Positions 1 to 12,210 are shown, counted from the stretch's first letter. The stretch is 64,000 bases of DNA from Aricia agestis (GCF_905147365.1 NC_056422.1:7938501-8002500), one strand, 5' to 3'. Numbers and translations are program-made. The notes: generated by a model not told the origin, from the letters alone.

Positions 1-600
1 TGCGTGGGGTAAGATTATGTATGAGCTACTATTACCAATTTAAATGTCGTTGCATTAGTCGCTTTGTGAAAAAATGGCACATTTATTTGGTTGAATTTAA
101 ATAATTCTTATTTAGATTTCAACCAAAAACGAAACGGTACCGTACCTACATAGAGCTATATATCTCTGTCCCGCGGGCGATCTTCCAATCTGTCCGACAG
201 ATATAATCGCAATTTTATATCAACGTTGCGACTATAAAACGTCCCTACGTGCATTAGATACCCACTGATATATTTAGACGGACGCCGCAAGTGGTTTATG
301 TTTGTATTTGAATATCTTTTCGTTAATTTTTGTGTTTACTACATTCTAATACAGAAAAGTTATTTTTTAATTATGTTGTGTTCAAAATGTAATCCTGCAG
401 GTACCATTCACATTTCTGTGACAAAATGTAGTTTAGGACCTTTTTCGCGGTCGGTCGTGCCTATTTAAATTTTGTGACAAACTACATCGAAATCATTGTA
501 GTGTCATAGTTTCAAAGCCTTTGGATGGAAAGATGCAAAGAAACATTTCCGCTTACTGCATTTAGCATTAGTATTCCTCGTAATAATAATAAATTAATAG
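1..600. other. AT-rich intergenic sequence, no gene seen
   Basis: No coding frame or RNA gene is recognisable. A short segment (gactataaaacgtccctacg) resembles one at 1850-1875, suggesting an old repeat. Confidence 0.6.
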
Positions 601-604
601 TAAC

Positions 605-1123
605 TAGAGATCGCCCAATGGTCGAAATTCGACCTTACTTGCAACGACATTAGGACTACTAAGTACCTACCTATATTTTGTAAAAAAAAATATTGACTTC
701 ATCATAGTTTTTTTTAATTCATGTCTCTGGGACTCAGCTGATCTCAGACTGGCCGTTTAAGCATTGTCTAATAGTATCTAAAATTAAATAAAAAAACAAT
801 AATCCATTTTTAATTTGTCAACTTGTTGTCAACAGATTTCAACTTTATATAACTTCCTTATTCATTGAATAAAAGAGTATAATTCGTATGTATAGGCTTG
901 TCACTCAAAAATCTGTCATCTTTTTTAGTAGTAGTGTCGTAGTATGTGTAACGTTTTATTTGTTTAAAATATATATGATAAAAGCATAATTTTAAAATAA
1001 TATTGGCTCGATGCACTCCTTCACCATATAAACTATAACTGTGCGAAATTTCATGCACCTACGTTTCCCCATTTTTCGTAAAAAGGGTTACAAAGTTTTT
1101 CTCTCACGTATTAATATAAATAT
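605..1123 (+). repeat. Dispersed repeat X, copy 1
   Basis: The segment from gatcgcccaatggtcgaaat to acgtattaatata matches 50018-50485 and, in reverse, 26420-27195. No terminal inverted repeats or coding capacity are visible. The element class is unresolved; a Helitron-like or truncated LINE origin is possible. Confidence 0.8.
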
Positions 1124-1237
1124 AATATTTACCCAGCGTATAACTATGAAGAGTAAACTGTCTTGCCTATCAAGTATCATGTGACTTTTCTATAGAGTCA
1201 GACAAAGACAAGCAGATCTTGTACGATGACATATCAT

Positions 1238-1438
1238 CCATACGAATATTATAAATGCGAAAGTGTGTTTGTCTGTCTGTTACCTCTTCACGCCCAAACC
1301 GCTAAAATGAATTTGCATGGCATGGAGATACTTTGAGTCCCGGGAAAGGACAGGATACTTTTTATCCCGGAAAAATGTACGGTTCCTGCGCGATAAACGT
1401 ATTTTGGCGCAACGGAGTTGCGGGCGTCATCTAGTCAC
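1238..1438 (+). repeat. Dispersed repeat Y, copy 1
   Basis: It runs from atattataaatgcgaaagtg through gtctgtctgttacctcttca and tttttatcccggaaaaatgt to gcaacggagttgcgggcgtc. This short family is repeated at 23093-23500 and 35733-35943 in this window. Confidence 0.75.
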
Positions 1439-1444
1439 TTTATA

Positions 1445-1692
1445 ATCTATATATATAAAACTCAAAGGTGACTGACTGATTGACATAGTGATCTATCAAC
1501 GCACAGCCCAAACCACTGGACGGATCGGGTTGAAATTTGGCATGCAGGTAGATGTTATGACGTAGGCATCCGCTAAGAAAGGATTTTGATAAATTCCAAC
1601 CCCAAGGGGTACAAATAGGGGATGAAAGTTTGTATATAATAATACTTCTTAACGCGAGCGAAGCCGCGGGCAAAAGCTCGTTAATTATATTA
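1445..1692 (+). repeat. Dispersed repeat Z, copy 1
   Basis: It runs from tatatataaaactcaaaggt through cagcccaaaccactggacgg and ccaaccccaaggggtac to gcgagcgaagccgcgggcaa. It matches 49735-49965 in reverse. Confidence 0.75.
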
Positions 1693-1799
1693 CTAGTAAT
1701 ATTTCGATAATTATTGTAATGGATTTCCATTAAATATTTTAGCTCGCTCGCTATGATATTTACCACGCTCTTGTTAAGAGGTCGATTAAAATGACACAT

Positions 1800-3237
1800 G
1801 TCAGCTCATCGAGTGGTCTGTGGCGGTCTACTTAAATATGTCTATGGGAGCTATAAAATAGTCCCTACGTGAATTGGGATGATATTTCTATTTATTTCAG
1901 CAATTCCTCTCGTTTTATTGCTGTGTGTAGGTTATTCCATTTTTGACGGATTTAAGCTGAGCCCACATTGTGATGAGACGCAACCTAGCGGGTTTTTTTC
2001 AGAACTGCGCCCATTCCGTCATAAAAGTTTTATTATACTCTAGCCTACACTCTAGCATTTCCGTTGCGCCAAAATGCGTTTGTCGCGCGGTTGCCGCACA
2101 TTTTCCCGGGACTCCATACCAGTATCCCCATACCAAATTTCAACTAAATCGGTTCAGCGGTTTGGGCGTGAGTACACAAACCTTTCATCAGTGTTCCGCA
2201 CGTTCTATTTTGTTTGTGTTATTATTTATCTAATCGTTATGCGCAATGTGCGTAGTGAGAACAAAATGTCCCAGTTTCCCAACTATTCGCATCTATTTTT
2301 GTTTATTGTAGAGGCTATTACAGTATATCTTTCATTTTAATACGCATAAACAAATACGCTTGTATTTTATTCAGCCGCAGAATTCAGCAAGCAAAATATT
2401 AAGTCCGAAATAATCATTTTTGTCTCTATATTAATAATTATTAACCCCCAATGATATTCTACTTATACAGATATGTTACGTCCATACTATTTTCCTGCTT
2501 AAATCTCTTTCGAACAATTTTCAAATTCAAAATTGCATACATTGACAGATAAGTGAAACAAAAGATACGAAAAACCATTTACATAAAAGAGACAGTTCTA
2601 TTTTTAAACGTCGAATCGTATCGCTGTCTCTTTCTTCGCCTGAGCTATGACGAAAATTCTGTTTTTTCCAGATTGTTCGAAAAAATAATTGAAAATGTAA
2701 ATAATCGAGGTATTTATTGCGTACAAGACATGTGGTAAGAGATTCCATGTGTTGTGTTTACTTTCGAGTCATAATTGGTACATTTGCGATACACGCACGA
2801 CGTCATTTTAAATTTATTTAGGACAAGACGCAGCACGTTCGTGACTGCGCTCGATGCAGACTCAACAACAGCCGGCCCAATTGGGCCGTATTTGAATCTT
2901 CACAACGCGCGCGGTAGTAACATATCTGCTTTGAGTTTTTCATCATTGTTAACCCCAAAAAATACCTATACTTTGTATTAACACTAAAGTTATAGCAAAC
3001 AATATTTCATCCTAGTCTGATATTATGTTACAAAAGTAGCTTGAAGCAAAAAAACTATAACGTTTGTAAGCGTAATGTAAAGTCATTTGACCGTCTGTTT
3101 AATGTTTATACGAGAGAGGGTTAACATGAACTTAGTTTATTTCTATTTTCGCTTTCGGCTTTTTCGCTACTTTTCACAGTGACAACAGCTAATTGGGACT
3201 TTCTAGAATATATCCTAGTTTAGTACAAAGAGATAAT
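1800..3237. other. Intergenic, only decayed repeats seen
   Basis: Apart from a repeat Y relic, the short open frames show no family resemblance. An interval at 2820-2910 is modestly GC-rich (acgcagcacgttcgtgactg). Confidence 0.5.
2050..2205 (-). repeat. Repeat Y relic
   Basis: Diverged Y sequence in minus orientation (ttccgttgcgccaaaatgcg to ggttcagcggtttgggcgtg). Internal open frames are incidental. Confidence 0.6.
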
Positions 3238-3626
3238 AAAAATCGGCCAAGTGCGAGTTGAACTTGCGCACCAAGGAATCCGTACCACAATAGAGCAAAA
3301 AAATACTGAAAATTGTGTTTTTTGTATGGGAGCCCCCCTTAATTATTTCATTTACGTAAATTTTATTATAAATGATTAAAGTGCAAATAAAATAGAGTAT
3401 TTCGTGAATATTTCAAGTGCCTATGTATTGCCGTTATTGATTACGAGCAAAAAATAGCTAAAAATCACGTTTGTTGTATGGGAGCCCCCTTAAATATTTA
3501 ATTTATTTTGTTTTTAGTATGTGTTGCCTGGAGATACAGAGATAGACAGACGGACAGACGGACATACATTGAAGTCTTAGTAATAGGGTCTCGTTTTTAC
3601 CCTTTGGGTACGGAACCCTAAAAACA
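3238..3626 (+). repeat. Repeat W (ccaagtgcgagt type), copy 1
   Basis: It starts aatcggccaagtgcgagttg, contains tgtatgggagccccc twice and ends ttttaccctttgggtacgga followed by accctaaaaac. I recognise it as a widespread lepidopteran interspersed repeat. Confidence 0.75.
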
Positions 3627-3724
3627 GAGCGTAATTGAGCGTTTCATAACAGATAAAAAATGTTTAATTCTGAAAATTGTAAACACACAATTTTCATAAA
3701 ACTATATTATTATTGTTAAGGCCC

Positions 3725-3850
3725 AGTAGTCTCGAAAATAAGCAGGTCGATGTCTGTCAGTACGAATATCGACGTTAAGTACATTAAAATAACATTCATA
3801 TCAGCGCGCCTTGTACAGTGGCTGTTACGCGCTCGCCGCGTGCCTTGATA
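3725..3850 (+). repeat. Dispersed 130-bp repeat, copy 1
   Basis: agcaggtcgatgtctgtcag, then tacgaatatcgacgt and acattaaaataacatt are repeated at 6418-6545 with about 90% similarity by eye. Confidence 0.7.
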
Positions 3851-4328
3851 ATAGAAAATATGAGTAAAAAACTTTTGTTTTTAGTATTACACAAATCAAA
3901 TATATCAAATCATTTACGTTAGGTTACGACACATATACTACATTTTTTGTTTTTTCTAGAAAGTGTGTAATTTAGCCATAAAATGATTTAATTATGAAAA
4001 ATAGCGTTATAACAGACAACAGTCATCTTTGAGATTTTTTTCTATCGAGCAGAATGTTTCAAATTGTGTACTGATATACCTTTGCGTATAGGAAATTTTC
4101 TCAATTTTAAAACGGTACTTATTTTATACTAAAATAATGACATTTCCTTTACTAAAAACGTGTTTTAAAAAACCCATTTTACGTAGGTGCAACAACCACA
4201 GCGCCTTAAGAATAAGTTATTATCCTTAACAATAACGAAGCAATAGAAGATAAAGGATATATATTATATAATGTACCTTAGCAGCAGTCATATTAATAAT
4301 ATTAGCAGCTGTGTTTGAATCTATATCT

Positions 4329-4624
4329 ACCAGCGTTGCCAGATTTTTTTTGTGTCAAGTCGGGACTTTGGAACTTTTTGAGTGAAAAGCGGAACTCTTC
4401 AGTCAAAAGCGGGACAAAGTAAAAAACATTAAATATAAAATCTAAAGTTTTTTTAAAACTTTTTAATATTTTTTTTGCATTAAAATAACGTTTACGTGAC
4501 AATAGAAAGCAAAATAAAGCTACTTTAGTAGCAAAATCCACCCCTTACCTCCCACACTCTTATCTTCATTACTCACCTTTCTTTCCCGTTCCGTCAAAAT
4601 CGGGACGTCTGGCAACGCGCTGGT
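4329..4624. mobile_element. Candidate MITE with ccagcgttgccaga termini
   Basis: The left end accagcgttgccagat and right end tctggcaacgcgctggt are inverted repeats of 15-17 bp around an AT-rich 260-bp interior with gcgggac repeats. Confidence 0.5.
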
Positions 4625-4919
4625 CTATACCTACAATACAATACTATTTAGAAAAAAAGCCTAAATCATTGATTTCACACGTGCCCTTTCTGAAGGCTTT
4701 AAAAATGTAACAGTACACCTGACCGATACCAATGGTACTATTTTAAATATTTAAAACACTGTTGTAAAGTATCCAGGTAAAGCTTTAATCCATTGAAAGC
4801 TTTTAATAATAATACAGGCTACATCAAAAAGTACAGCCAGTAAGCTCTAAATGTTTTTTTGACAATATTTATTATTCGCGAGATAAGGCCTTTCAAATAA
4901 TTTCCCCCGTTAAAATATT

Positions 4920-5220
4920 ATAGCTTATAACCTTCCTCATAGATGGGCAATCTAACTCTGAAAGAATTTTTCAAATCGGACCAGTAGTTCCTGAGATTAG
5001 CGCGTTCAAGTTAGCCCTTTTAAATAATTTCCCCCGTTTTTTCCACATTTTCCTCTATTTCTTCGCTCCTATTATATATATCCTTATAGCCTTCCTCGAT
5101 AAATGGGCTATCTAACACTGCAAGAATCATCAAAATCCGTTGCGTAGTTTCAAAGATTAAAGGGAACAAAGGGACATGAGGAAAAAAAGCGACTTTGTTT
5201 TATAATAATATGTATAGATA
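4920..5220 (+). repeat. Retroposon 3'-tail repeats (agcttatagccttcctcgat type)
   Basis: Two adjacent copies (at about 4920 and 5083) contain tagcttataaccttcctcat or tccttatagccttcctcgat, with the first continuing tttttcaaatcggaccagta. A third copy is at 14450-14600. I recognise the type as a lepidopteran non-LTR (RTE-like) tail, but the class is not proven. Confidence 0.55.
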
Positions 5221-5599
5221 TAATTGATATTATTATCTACTAATAATAAAAAGAGGAAGTCTATCGACCTATCAGCTAGTCTCTTACTACGTATCTGTCT
5301 TTAAAACCCGGAAAATAATATTTTTTTTGTTACGGAAAGTGTACAATAATATAATTATCTTCCTGCAAGATAATTTACAAATGAAATATAAGTTGCGGGC
5401 AACGTCTACTAACAATATAAGTAACTAACCCCATTTTCAATAGATAAAGGGACATGGAACAAAATTTATGTGTCATGAAACTAAATTCACATTTCCAACT
5501 GCCTCCCGTTATTAACCCTAATCTGTATATTGTGGAATTGATAATCTCCAAATCTGCAGTGATTTGGGTTTTTGCTCAACAATATAATATCACTCGGAG

Positions 5600-5740
5600 C
5601 AACCGGATCCTACATACGCAGTATTTCCGGACCTATGCGACCTGCAAACCTTCAAGCAGAGTATTTCATCTTAAAAAGCCGGCAACGCACCTGCAGCTCG
5701 TCTGATGTTGCGAGTGTCTGTGACGTTAGTTCGTTGGTCA
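5600..5740 (+). mobile_element. LINE-A 3' end, degraded
   Basis: The segment cagtatttccggacctatgc, then cctgcaaaccttcaagcaga, then ccggcaacgcacctgcagct matches the LINE-A 3' end with several indels. It diverges after gagtgtctgtgacg. Confidence 0.65.
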
Positions 5741-6017
5741 CGGAAGACCAGGGACAGCGGCGCCTGTCGCTGTCAAAACCTGAGTGATCACCTTTTTTTT
5801 TTCGTAGCAATGCACTGCTATTTTTGTGCATATTATTTTTTTTTTTTCACAACACATGTTTTGTTTCTTTTAAAATATTTTTTTTATTTCTAAGTTCTTT
5901 TTTTGTTATTCTTCTGTGTATTTTATAATGGTGGTGTTTTTGTTACGATAAATTATTATTATTCTTATTCTTATATTATTCTTATTTAATTTTGTCCAAG
6001 GTTTATATTCTAACCAG

Positions 6018-6120
6018 TTGATGCCCGCAACTCCGTTGCGCGGTAACCGTACATTTTTTCAGGATAATAAATAGGTATCCTTTGTCCTTTCCCAGGATTC
6101 AAAACTCAATCGCTGATCTT
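6018..6120 (-). repeat. Repeat Y fragment
   Basis: It retains the gatgcccgcaactccgttgc end and the ccgtacattttttcaggata block. Confidence 0.6.
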
Positions 6121-6417
6121 TCTCATTTATATATTTGCATGGAAATAATTATATTCCATTTAAATCATTCAAAGTAATCATAACACGGCTACAATAATTA
6201 ATTGAACTTTTAATCATGTCATCAAAAACATATCACATTTAAACATTATTTTACTGCATTTTAATTATCGCTTTAATAGTTTTTGTAGTCCAATTTAATT
6301 TATTTCAACTTAATAATGTCAGAATATTACTTTGAAATAATAATATTAATTAGGTGCGAGAGTAAATAAGCTGGTTATGAATAATATAAGATAAAACTAT
6401 TATTTAAGGCTGATACC

Positions 6418-6545
6418 GCCCTGAAATTAGCAGGTCGATGTCTGTCAGTACGAATATCGACGTAAAGGACATTAAAATAACATTGATATCAGCGCGTCTT
6501 GTAGAGTGGCGGTTACGACGCTCGCCGCCTCCTTGATAGGGCGAA
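6418..6545 (+). repeat. Dispersed 130-bp repeat, copy 2
   Basis: Same segment and orientation as 3725-3850, ending near cttgatagggcg. Confidence 0.7.
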
Positions 6546-7243
6546 ATAGAAGAAAATTATACTTTTCACATGGACGTTATTGTTCGATTAAAAATTCCTC
6601 GTGAGGAACTGTAGTGTCACTGATAATGTATTAAATATAAAATTTTCAATGCTCTAAGCCAACAGGTTAGAAAGTTTATAGAATATTTGCAGAAAAATCG
6701 ACGACCACGGTACATTTCTTTTCTGAAAACCTATTATTGTGTTTGGAAAAAAATCCTCGTGAGCAATTGAAGATTAATGACTAGTCTACAACATAATATA
6801 TTTTTTTCGGTATTGTGCTTTAAGTTGCACCAGACTTTATAGAGGTTGAACTTAGACGAAATTGCCAGGTAATTAATTTATATTGAATACACTATTTTAT
6901 GAACAATACATTGAGCTATTGTTAGCGCTATTCCAGCGAACAGTTCGATTATGTAATAGATAATAAGCTTCCTCAAATAATTGGTTTTCAATGAGTGCAT
7001 TTCATATAAATAAGCTTAGTTAAACTATTGAATTTTAAGGCGCCGTCGATTTATAGTCAGGGTAAAAAGGATTTAATATGATTTGGCATATTATATCCTT
7101 TTTTAGTGTAAGAAATCTTAATTCTCTAAATCGTGGTTAAGATCGAATTCATCGAAGGCACATAGCTCTATTGCATTGTGTTGCGCTGCAACATTAGTCC
7201 CTCATCAATGGTTGCACTCTACGTGATATTGATGGGATAGCAC

Positions 7244-7340
7244 TTTTTTTTTTTTTTTTTTTTAATCTTTATTTAAGGGTTTAATCGCAAAGCGATTATG
7301 ACACCCGAATTCACATACATGTTACAATAAAAATATATAT
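7244..7340 (-). mobile_element. 97-bp 5'-truncated retroposon with poly(A) and target duplication
   Basis: A run of about 20 T (a minus-strand poly(A) tail) is followed by aatctttatttaagggttta and about 60 more bases. Both sides carry the 7-bp direct repeat atagcac (7237-7243 and 7341-7347). This is the footprint of target-primed insertion of the 3' end of a LINE or LINE-mobilised RNA. Confidence 0.7.
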
Positions 7341-7372
7341 ATAGCACTTTGAATTATGCTCCCACAGTAAGA

Positions 7373-8025
7373 TTAAGAGGGCGACTAACCCAAAAAATCA
7401 AACATCGTCCCTCTCTCTTCACACCCACGCCCGTCTTTCATATATTGACGTAGGAGAGTCATGCTTCGGCACGAATGGGCCGGCTCGACCGGAGAAATAC
7501 CACGGGCTCACAGAAAACCGGCGTGAAACAGCGCTTGCGCTGTGTTTCCCCCTACCTTTCCCTATTCCCGTCCCTTCCCTACCCTCCCCTATTAACCTAT
7601 TCCTTCTTAAAAGGCCGGCAACGCACTTGCAGCTCTTCTGATGCTGCGAGTGTCCATGGGCGATGGATGTTGCTTTCCATCAGGTGAGCCGTTTGCTCGT
7701 TTGCCCCCATATGTATATAACAACATTTTAAAAATCCGCCTGACACTGTCTCAATAACAGAATTTTATACAATGTGTTATAATATTATTAACTTAGTTTA
7801 ATGCACGGTAATGGCAATAGATATAGAAATATTCGTAAAAATTGGATGCATCTCTGTGATTTTTTACTATCGAGAAAATTTTAAGATATCGTGTTTTCGC
7901 TCAGATCAAATTCTCGGAAATATCATGTAGTATCTCTGTTTAGAAAATAAAACAGACGTTCGGGGGGTTATTTTCAAGTATAAAAATGAATTATAAAATC
8001 GTCAATTTTGGGGTCGCCCCCTTAA
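7373..8025. mobile_element. TTAA-flanked MITE, copy 1 (interrupted by SINE-B)
   Basis: It begins ttaagagggcgactaaccc and ends ggggtcgcccccttaa. The interior matches the intact copy at 50585-51022 on both sides of the SINE-B insertion. The right terminal repeat has lost ttag. Confidence 0.75.
7449..7712 (+). mobile_element. SINE-B copy nested in a TTAA-flanked MITE
   Basis: The copy runs from acgtaggagagtcatgcttc to gtttgcccccat. SINE-B has a GC-rich head (gggccggctcgaccggagaa, whose gctcgaccg resembles a Pol III B box), a pyrimidine-rich middle (ttcccgtcccttccctaccc) and the LINE-A 3' tail (ggccggcaacgcacttgcag onward). It interrupts the MITE at 7373-8025. Confidence 0.75.
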
Positions 8026-8405
8026 TAGCTTAACTAAATAGGGCTGCACTGTAACGTTTACGTGAAATTTCAAAAGCCGCTTAAGTTTTGCTTGAATCAA
8101 ACAAATGTATTATCAATACACATAACAATAGCGCAACTGTACCAAAAATTATTGTATGATTGAAAATTGATTAATTTGTAACAAGTTGAATAAAGCAATA
8201 ACATCAGTCGCGGACGCCATGTTCAAATAAATGGAGATCTCGTTAAACACGACCGATTAAATTATGAAATGAATCATGAAAATACGAGCCATGAAACAAT
8301 TAATTATATTTCACTTAATCTAATAATAATGTGCTCACTTTGTTCAATGTTGTTTTTGTGAATACTTTTTATGCATCTTAAATGAAGATAATATGAGACA
8401 TGGAT

Positions 8406-8692
8406 AATAATAATAATAATATCTATGGACGCTTCACGCCACGTCAGTCTGGCCCCGTGGCGTGGTAAGTATCTGAAGGTCTTGTGTTACGGGTACCAGA
8501 CAGCGGAAATATATTTAATACTCTTATACTACTTATACATAATATATTTAAGATTTTTATTATATTATTATATACATATTTAATACACATCCATGACCCA
8601 GGATTTTAGAAAAACTTTTGTTTCGTCGGCGCGATTCGAACCCGCGATCCCCGGCTTACCAACCAAGCCCACCAACTGAGCCACAAAAGTCA
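8406..8692 (-). mobile_element. tRNA-headed SINE, copy 1
   Basis: The minus strand starts with a tRNA-like head: an A box tggctcagttgg (8672-8683) and a B box gcgggttcgaatcgc (about 8630-8644). A shared body follows (accagacagcggaaat in plus orientation), and the copy ends in an (ATT)n tail at about 8406-8424. The head is too long between boxes and lacks a full cloverleaf, so it is not a tRNA gene. The same family recurs at 42280-42531. Confidence 0.75.
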
Positions 8693-8754
8693 AAGACCCG
8701 GGAAAATGATTTGAAATTAAAAAAATGTGGATTATAATTAATATTATACAAAAT

Positions 8755-8865
8755 TGTATACTTACCTAGATGATAAGTAAGTTACAAGGTTTGTTTTAAT
8801 GATAAAGGAATATTCAGTAAGTAATTACTCTTATGTTGAAAAATGTTAGTTGCAACTTACATCAC
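8755..8865 (+). repeat. Dispersed repeat U, copy 1
   Basis: agatgataagtaagttacaa then taattactcttatgttga matches 25580-25690 and, more loosely, 36470-36560. Confidence 0.6.
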
Positions 8866-9820
8866 AGAATATAATTATATTATTAGTTGTACCAACAGAA
8901 TTCCCACTTGCGAAACCTGTCTAAAGAAATAACGACTCATGCTACGATACTATAAAGTTCAAATTCCGACCGCGCAGTGCTAGGTGCCGTCAGGTACGCA
9001 TACTAACGAAAATGTGTGTTTACAATTACAACTACAAATAAAGACTACGCGCGCTCGTGGATTTCAAGAACTGAATTGCCTTGTTATTAGCCTAATTGCT
9101 AATGTGGGTTAAGAAAATAATATAGATTTTTTATTGCTACGGGTATATAAATAAAACCAAAATTTTATTTTTGTTGCTCGTCATAATGTTAAACTTCATT
9201 GTTAATTTATCCTTGTATATCATCTTCGTTAACATTTCAATTACTTTAACTTAAATCAAAAAGTGTCCTGTGTTTGTAATTGGCACAAAATTGAATGAGT
9301 TTCGACTTTCGAGGAAAAAGGAAATTATTAATACGTTTCGTTAGGCGCGGCGGAGATCAGCGACAGTCAGCGATTTCAATCCAGAGAAATTTTATTTTCC
9401 CCCGAAAGATCTCTCGCTAAATTACTTTTAAACTAAGGAATATTTTAAAAGTCTTATCCCCTCCCATTCGTCATTAAATATGAGTAAATCCGAAGGCTTT
9501 TTTCGGTTCCTCTAATGAATAATAAATTCTTAAAGTTTACTTAGCACCGCAAGACCTTTTCATTTTTCATTTCTGTATTGAAATCAGGTTAAGGCTTAAT
9601 TACTATGAGGCAAAGCTTTTTATATTTTTGAGGAAGCAATTCACTATATTATTTTGGATACTTAAAAAAATAAAAACTAACATTCGATAAAATGTCTGCA
9701 ATATGATGTGACATGTGACATGTGAGGCGTTGTTAGCGCTTTGTCAATTAGAAAACCTATTAACTTTTTCCAAAAATTTCACTGTCAAAATTAATGAAAT
9801 CAAATTGTTTTTGAACACAT

Positions 9821-9947
9821 TTGCATATAATAAAAATAATTGGCAGAATTTGTATTCTGTTTTGACATAACATTTGTATTCTGTTTTGACATAACATGAT
9901 GTCAAAACAGAATACAAATTCTGCCAATTGTTTTTATTTTATGCAAA
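9821..9947. repeat. Long hairpin with a duplicated loop
   Basis: Arms of about 48 bp include aattggcagaatttgtattc then tgttttgacat and the complement. The 27-bp loop repeats the last 20 bases of the left arm (tttgtattctgttttgacat). Confidence 0.85.
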
Positions 9948-10787
9948 TTCTTACAGCTACTAGGGCCTTTACGATTTTCGAAACACCGAAGATCCTTTTA
10001 GGGGAACAAAATACCTTAATAGAATACCTCGCTGTCATCCCAATTGTTTTCAAAATAATATACTGCCCATTGCGCATAAATATATAATAAATTGGAGACA
10101 ATATATTGCCTTACCTTTCTAAGGACTAAAATGTGGAGCCCAGTAAATATTATATAATGTACTTTACCTCCACGCCTCTGTTATTATGTTTTACGATTGA
10201 TGAAAATTTGATATAATCCATACTTATTAATATATTTACAAATGTTTTTACTCTACTAACACTCTGTTTGTGTGCTTGTCATGAAAGCAGTACTTTTCTA
10301 GTTTTTGATTTAATTTTGTATATAATTTTGCCTATAATCTTTGATCTATAATTTTCTTATTTATTTATTTATTATTAAAGTTAATTACAACGGGTTGCCC
10401 CAATTATAATAATTAACTACTACAATCTTGAATGAAAATTAAAACTTAAAATTAATTATGACATTGTTACAATATATAAAATCTTATATATTTTCTTATA
10501 TATAAGTTTTCCTTTTGTATATGTGTTGGATTAATAAACTGAGCAACTACTATGTACGCGTACGAGTTGTCCTGGATTTTTCTAAAGCACTTTATTTATT
10601 CGTCGCAGTGCAGACAAAAGAAAAATGTCTGGTAAGCACTGATAAGCATAAAATGTTACTTTGCTGCTTTAAAAATCCATCCGACCTGCGACATGGTAAC
10701 TATAAATTCTCCTACAACGGTTACATTTTAAAGCAACAGACTTTGTCGTAGAGAAACTACAAATAATAGGTTTGAATACTACATATT

Positions 10788-11127
10788 TTTTTTAATGAAA
10801 TAAAGGGGCAAACGAGCAAACGGGTCACCTGATGGAAAGCAACTTCCGTCGCCCATGGACACTCGCAGCATCAGAAGAGCTGCAGGTGCGTTGCCGGCCC
10901 TTTTAGAGGGAATAGGGTAATGGGGGGGGGGGGTGGGGTAGGGATAGGAAGGGAGGGGAATAGGGGAGGGTAGAGAAGGGAATAGGGTAGGGGATTGGGC
11001 CTCCGGTAAACTCATTCACTCGGCGAAACACGGCGCAAACGCTGTTTCACGCCGGTTTTCTGTGCGAACGTGGTAGTTCTCCGGTCGAGCCGGCCCATTC
11101 GTGCCGAAGCATGGCTCTCCTACGTAA
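10788..11127 (-). mobile_element. SINE-B copy, minus orientation
   Basis: Reading the minus strand, it runs from tacgtaggagagccatgctt through the head, the variable C/T-rich stretch and the shared tail to tcattaaaaaaa. The middle is unusually G-rich on the plus strand (gggggggggggtggggtagg). Confidence 0.75.
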
Positions 11128-11439
11128 AGATATTAAGAAAATTAAAATTATGAATATAAGCTTATGACTATGGACCTGCATCGATTCTTTATTTTATAAT
11201 TTAAAGTGATAATTTGGTACTTAGATGTCTTGGGCCCATTAATTACTTATCTACTGCTGTAGGTTGTGATAAAACTAAGTGATCATATTTTGTTGCGTAT
11301 TATACACAACAAAATATTATCAGTTGTATATTATTATTCCTCCGATCGCGGATTCTTGGAAATGCTATTGTATTCTATTGTGGTCGCGATCACCGGTGCT
11401 CTTATAGGGCTTGAAGGATAATATTAAGCATTAAATTAA

Positions 11440-11800
11440 GGTAATATTAAGCATAATATTTTATGTAAGTACCACGTATTGAGTTCACTGTGAAAGCATC
11501 AGTGCTTAAAAAGTAACTTTAAAGGAGTGAGCACACTGAGACGGGCCGTGCTGGGGCTCAGCGTGCCGGGGCTCATCGCAAAAATCCGCCTCCATACAAT
11601 TTGTATGGAAGCTGATGCGCGTATCGCACACTGTGTCGGGGCGCAGCGGATTTCCGCTTCCATACAAATTGTATGGAGGCGGATTTTTGCGATGAGCCCC
11701 GGCACGGCCCGTCTCAGTGTGCTCACTCCTTATATCGACATGACACTTAAAAATTAAAATATTATCACTTTTTTTCCTACACCTTGTACAACGCAAAGTT
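11440..11800. mobile_element. Decayed copy of the palindromic MITE carrying a nested MITE
   Basis: The segments gagttcactgtgaaagcatc before and tattatcactttttttccta with caccttgtac after match the arms of the 43803 and 52895 elements. Between them lies the 11522-11731 foldback. Confidence 0.55.
11522..11731. mobile_element. Foldback MITE with long arms (210 bp)
   Basis: The left arm (aaggagtgagcacactgaga, then cgggccgtg and cggggctcatcgcaaaaatc) is matched by the right arm in reverse (ttgcgatgagccccggcacg, then gcccgtctcagtgtgctcac). An inner pair ccgcctccatacaatttgta is also inverted. Open frames here are palindrome artefacts. Confidence 0.8.
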
Positions 11801-12117
11801 CTGAAAAAACCTGCACACTCTATCTACAAATAGATTTTAACAATAAACAACAGACTTGTTAACTTCGAGCCATTAGAAGTTAATTAATATAAAAGAAGGC
11901 TAGTTTATTGAATGAACAACCTTCTACCCTTTTTAAATTAGTTGGGGTCGAGTGAACTTACGTGCATTTGGAATTCACTCGAGCGGAGTGATCCCAATAG
12001 ATAATTGCAAAGACATGAGTGAATAAAGTGGGTAACTAACATTTTACAATATAAGAGCAATGACTCATTTCTTCCCTTATAATTCGAACAAACCTTGTAA
12101 CTTACCGATTTCATCAT

Positions 12118-12210
12118 CAAGCGCTGTTTCACGCCGGTTTTCTGTGAGAGCGTGGTATTTCTCCGGTCGAGCCGGCCCGTTCGTGCCGAAGCATGGCTCT
12201 CCCACGTAAT
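12118..12210 (-). mobile_element. SINE-B head fragment
   Basis: Only the head region is present (gcgctgtttcacgccggttt through catggctctcccacgtaa on the plus strand). It lacks the C/T-rich middle and tail. Confidence 0.65.

Noticed and set aside
8630..8692. tRNA gene on the minus strand
   Set aside because: Good A and B boxes, but the spacing and arms do not give a cloverleaf, and the sequence continues into a repeated SINE body.
11499..11796. Several overlapping open frames on both strands
   Set aside because: They arise from the arms of a palindromic MITE.
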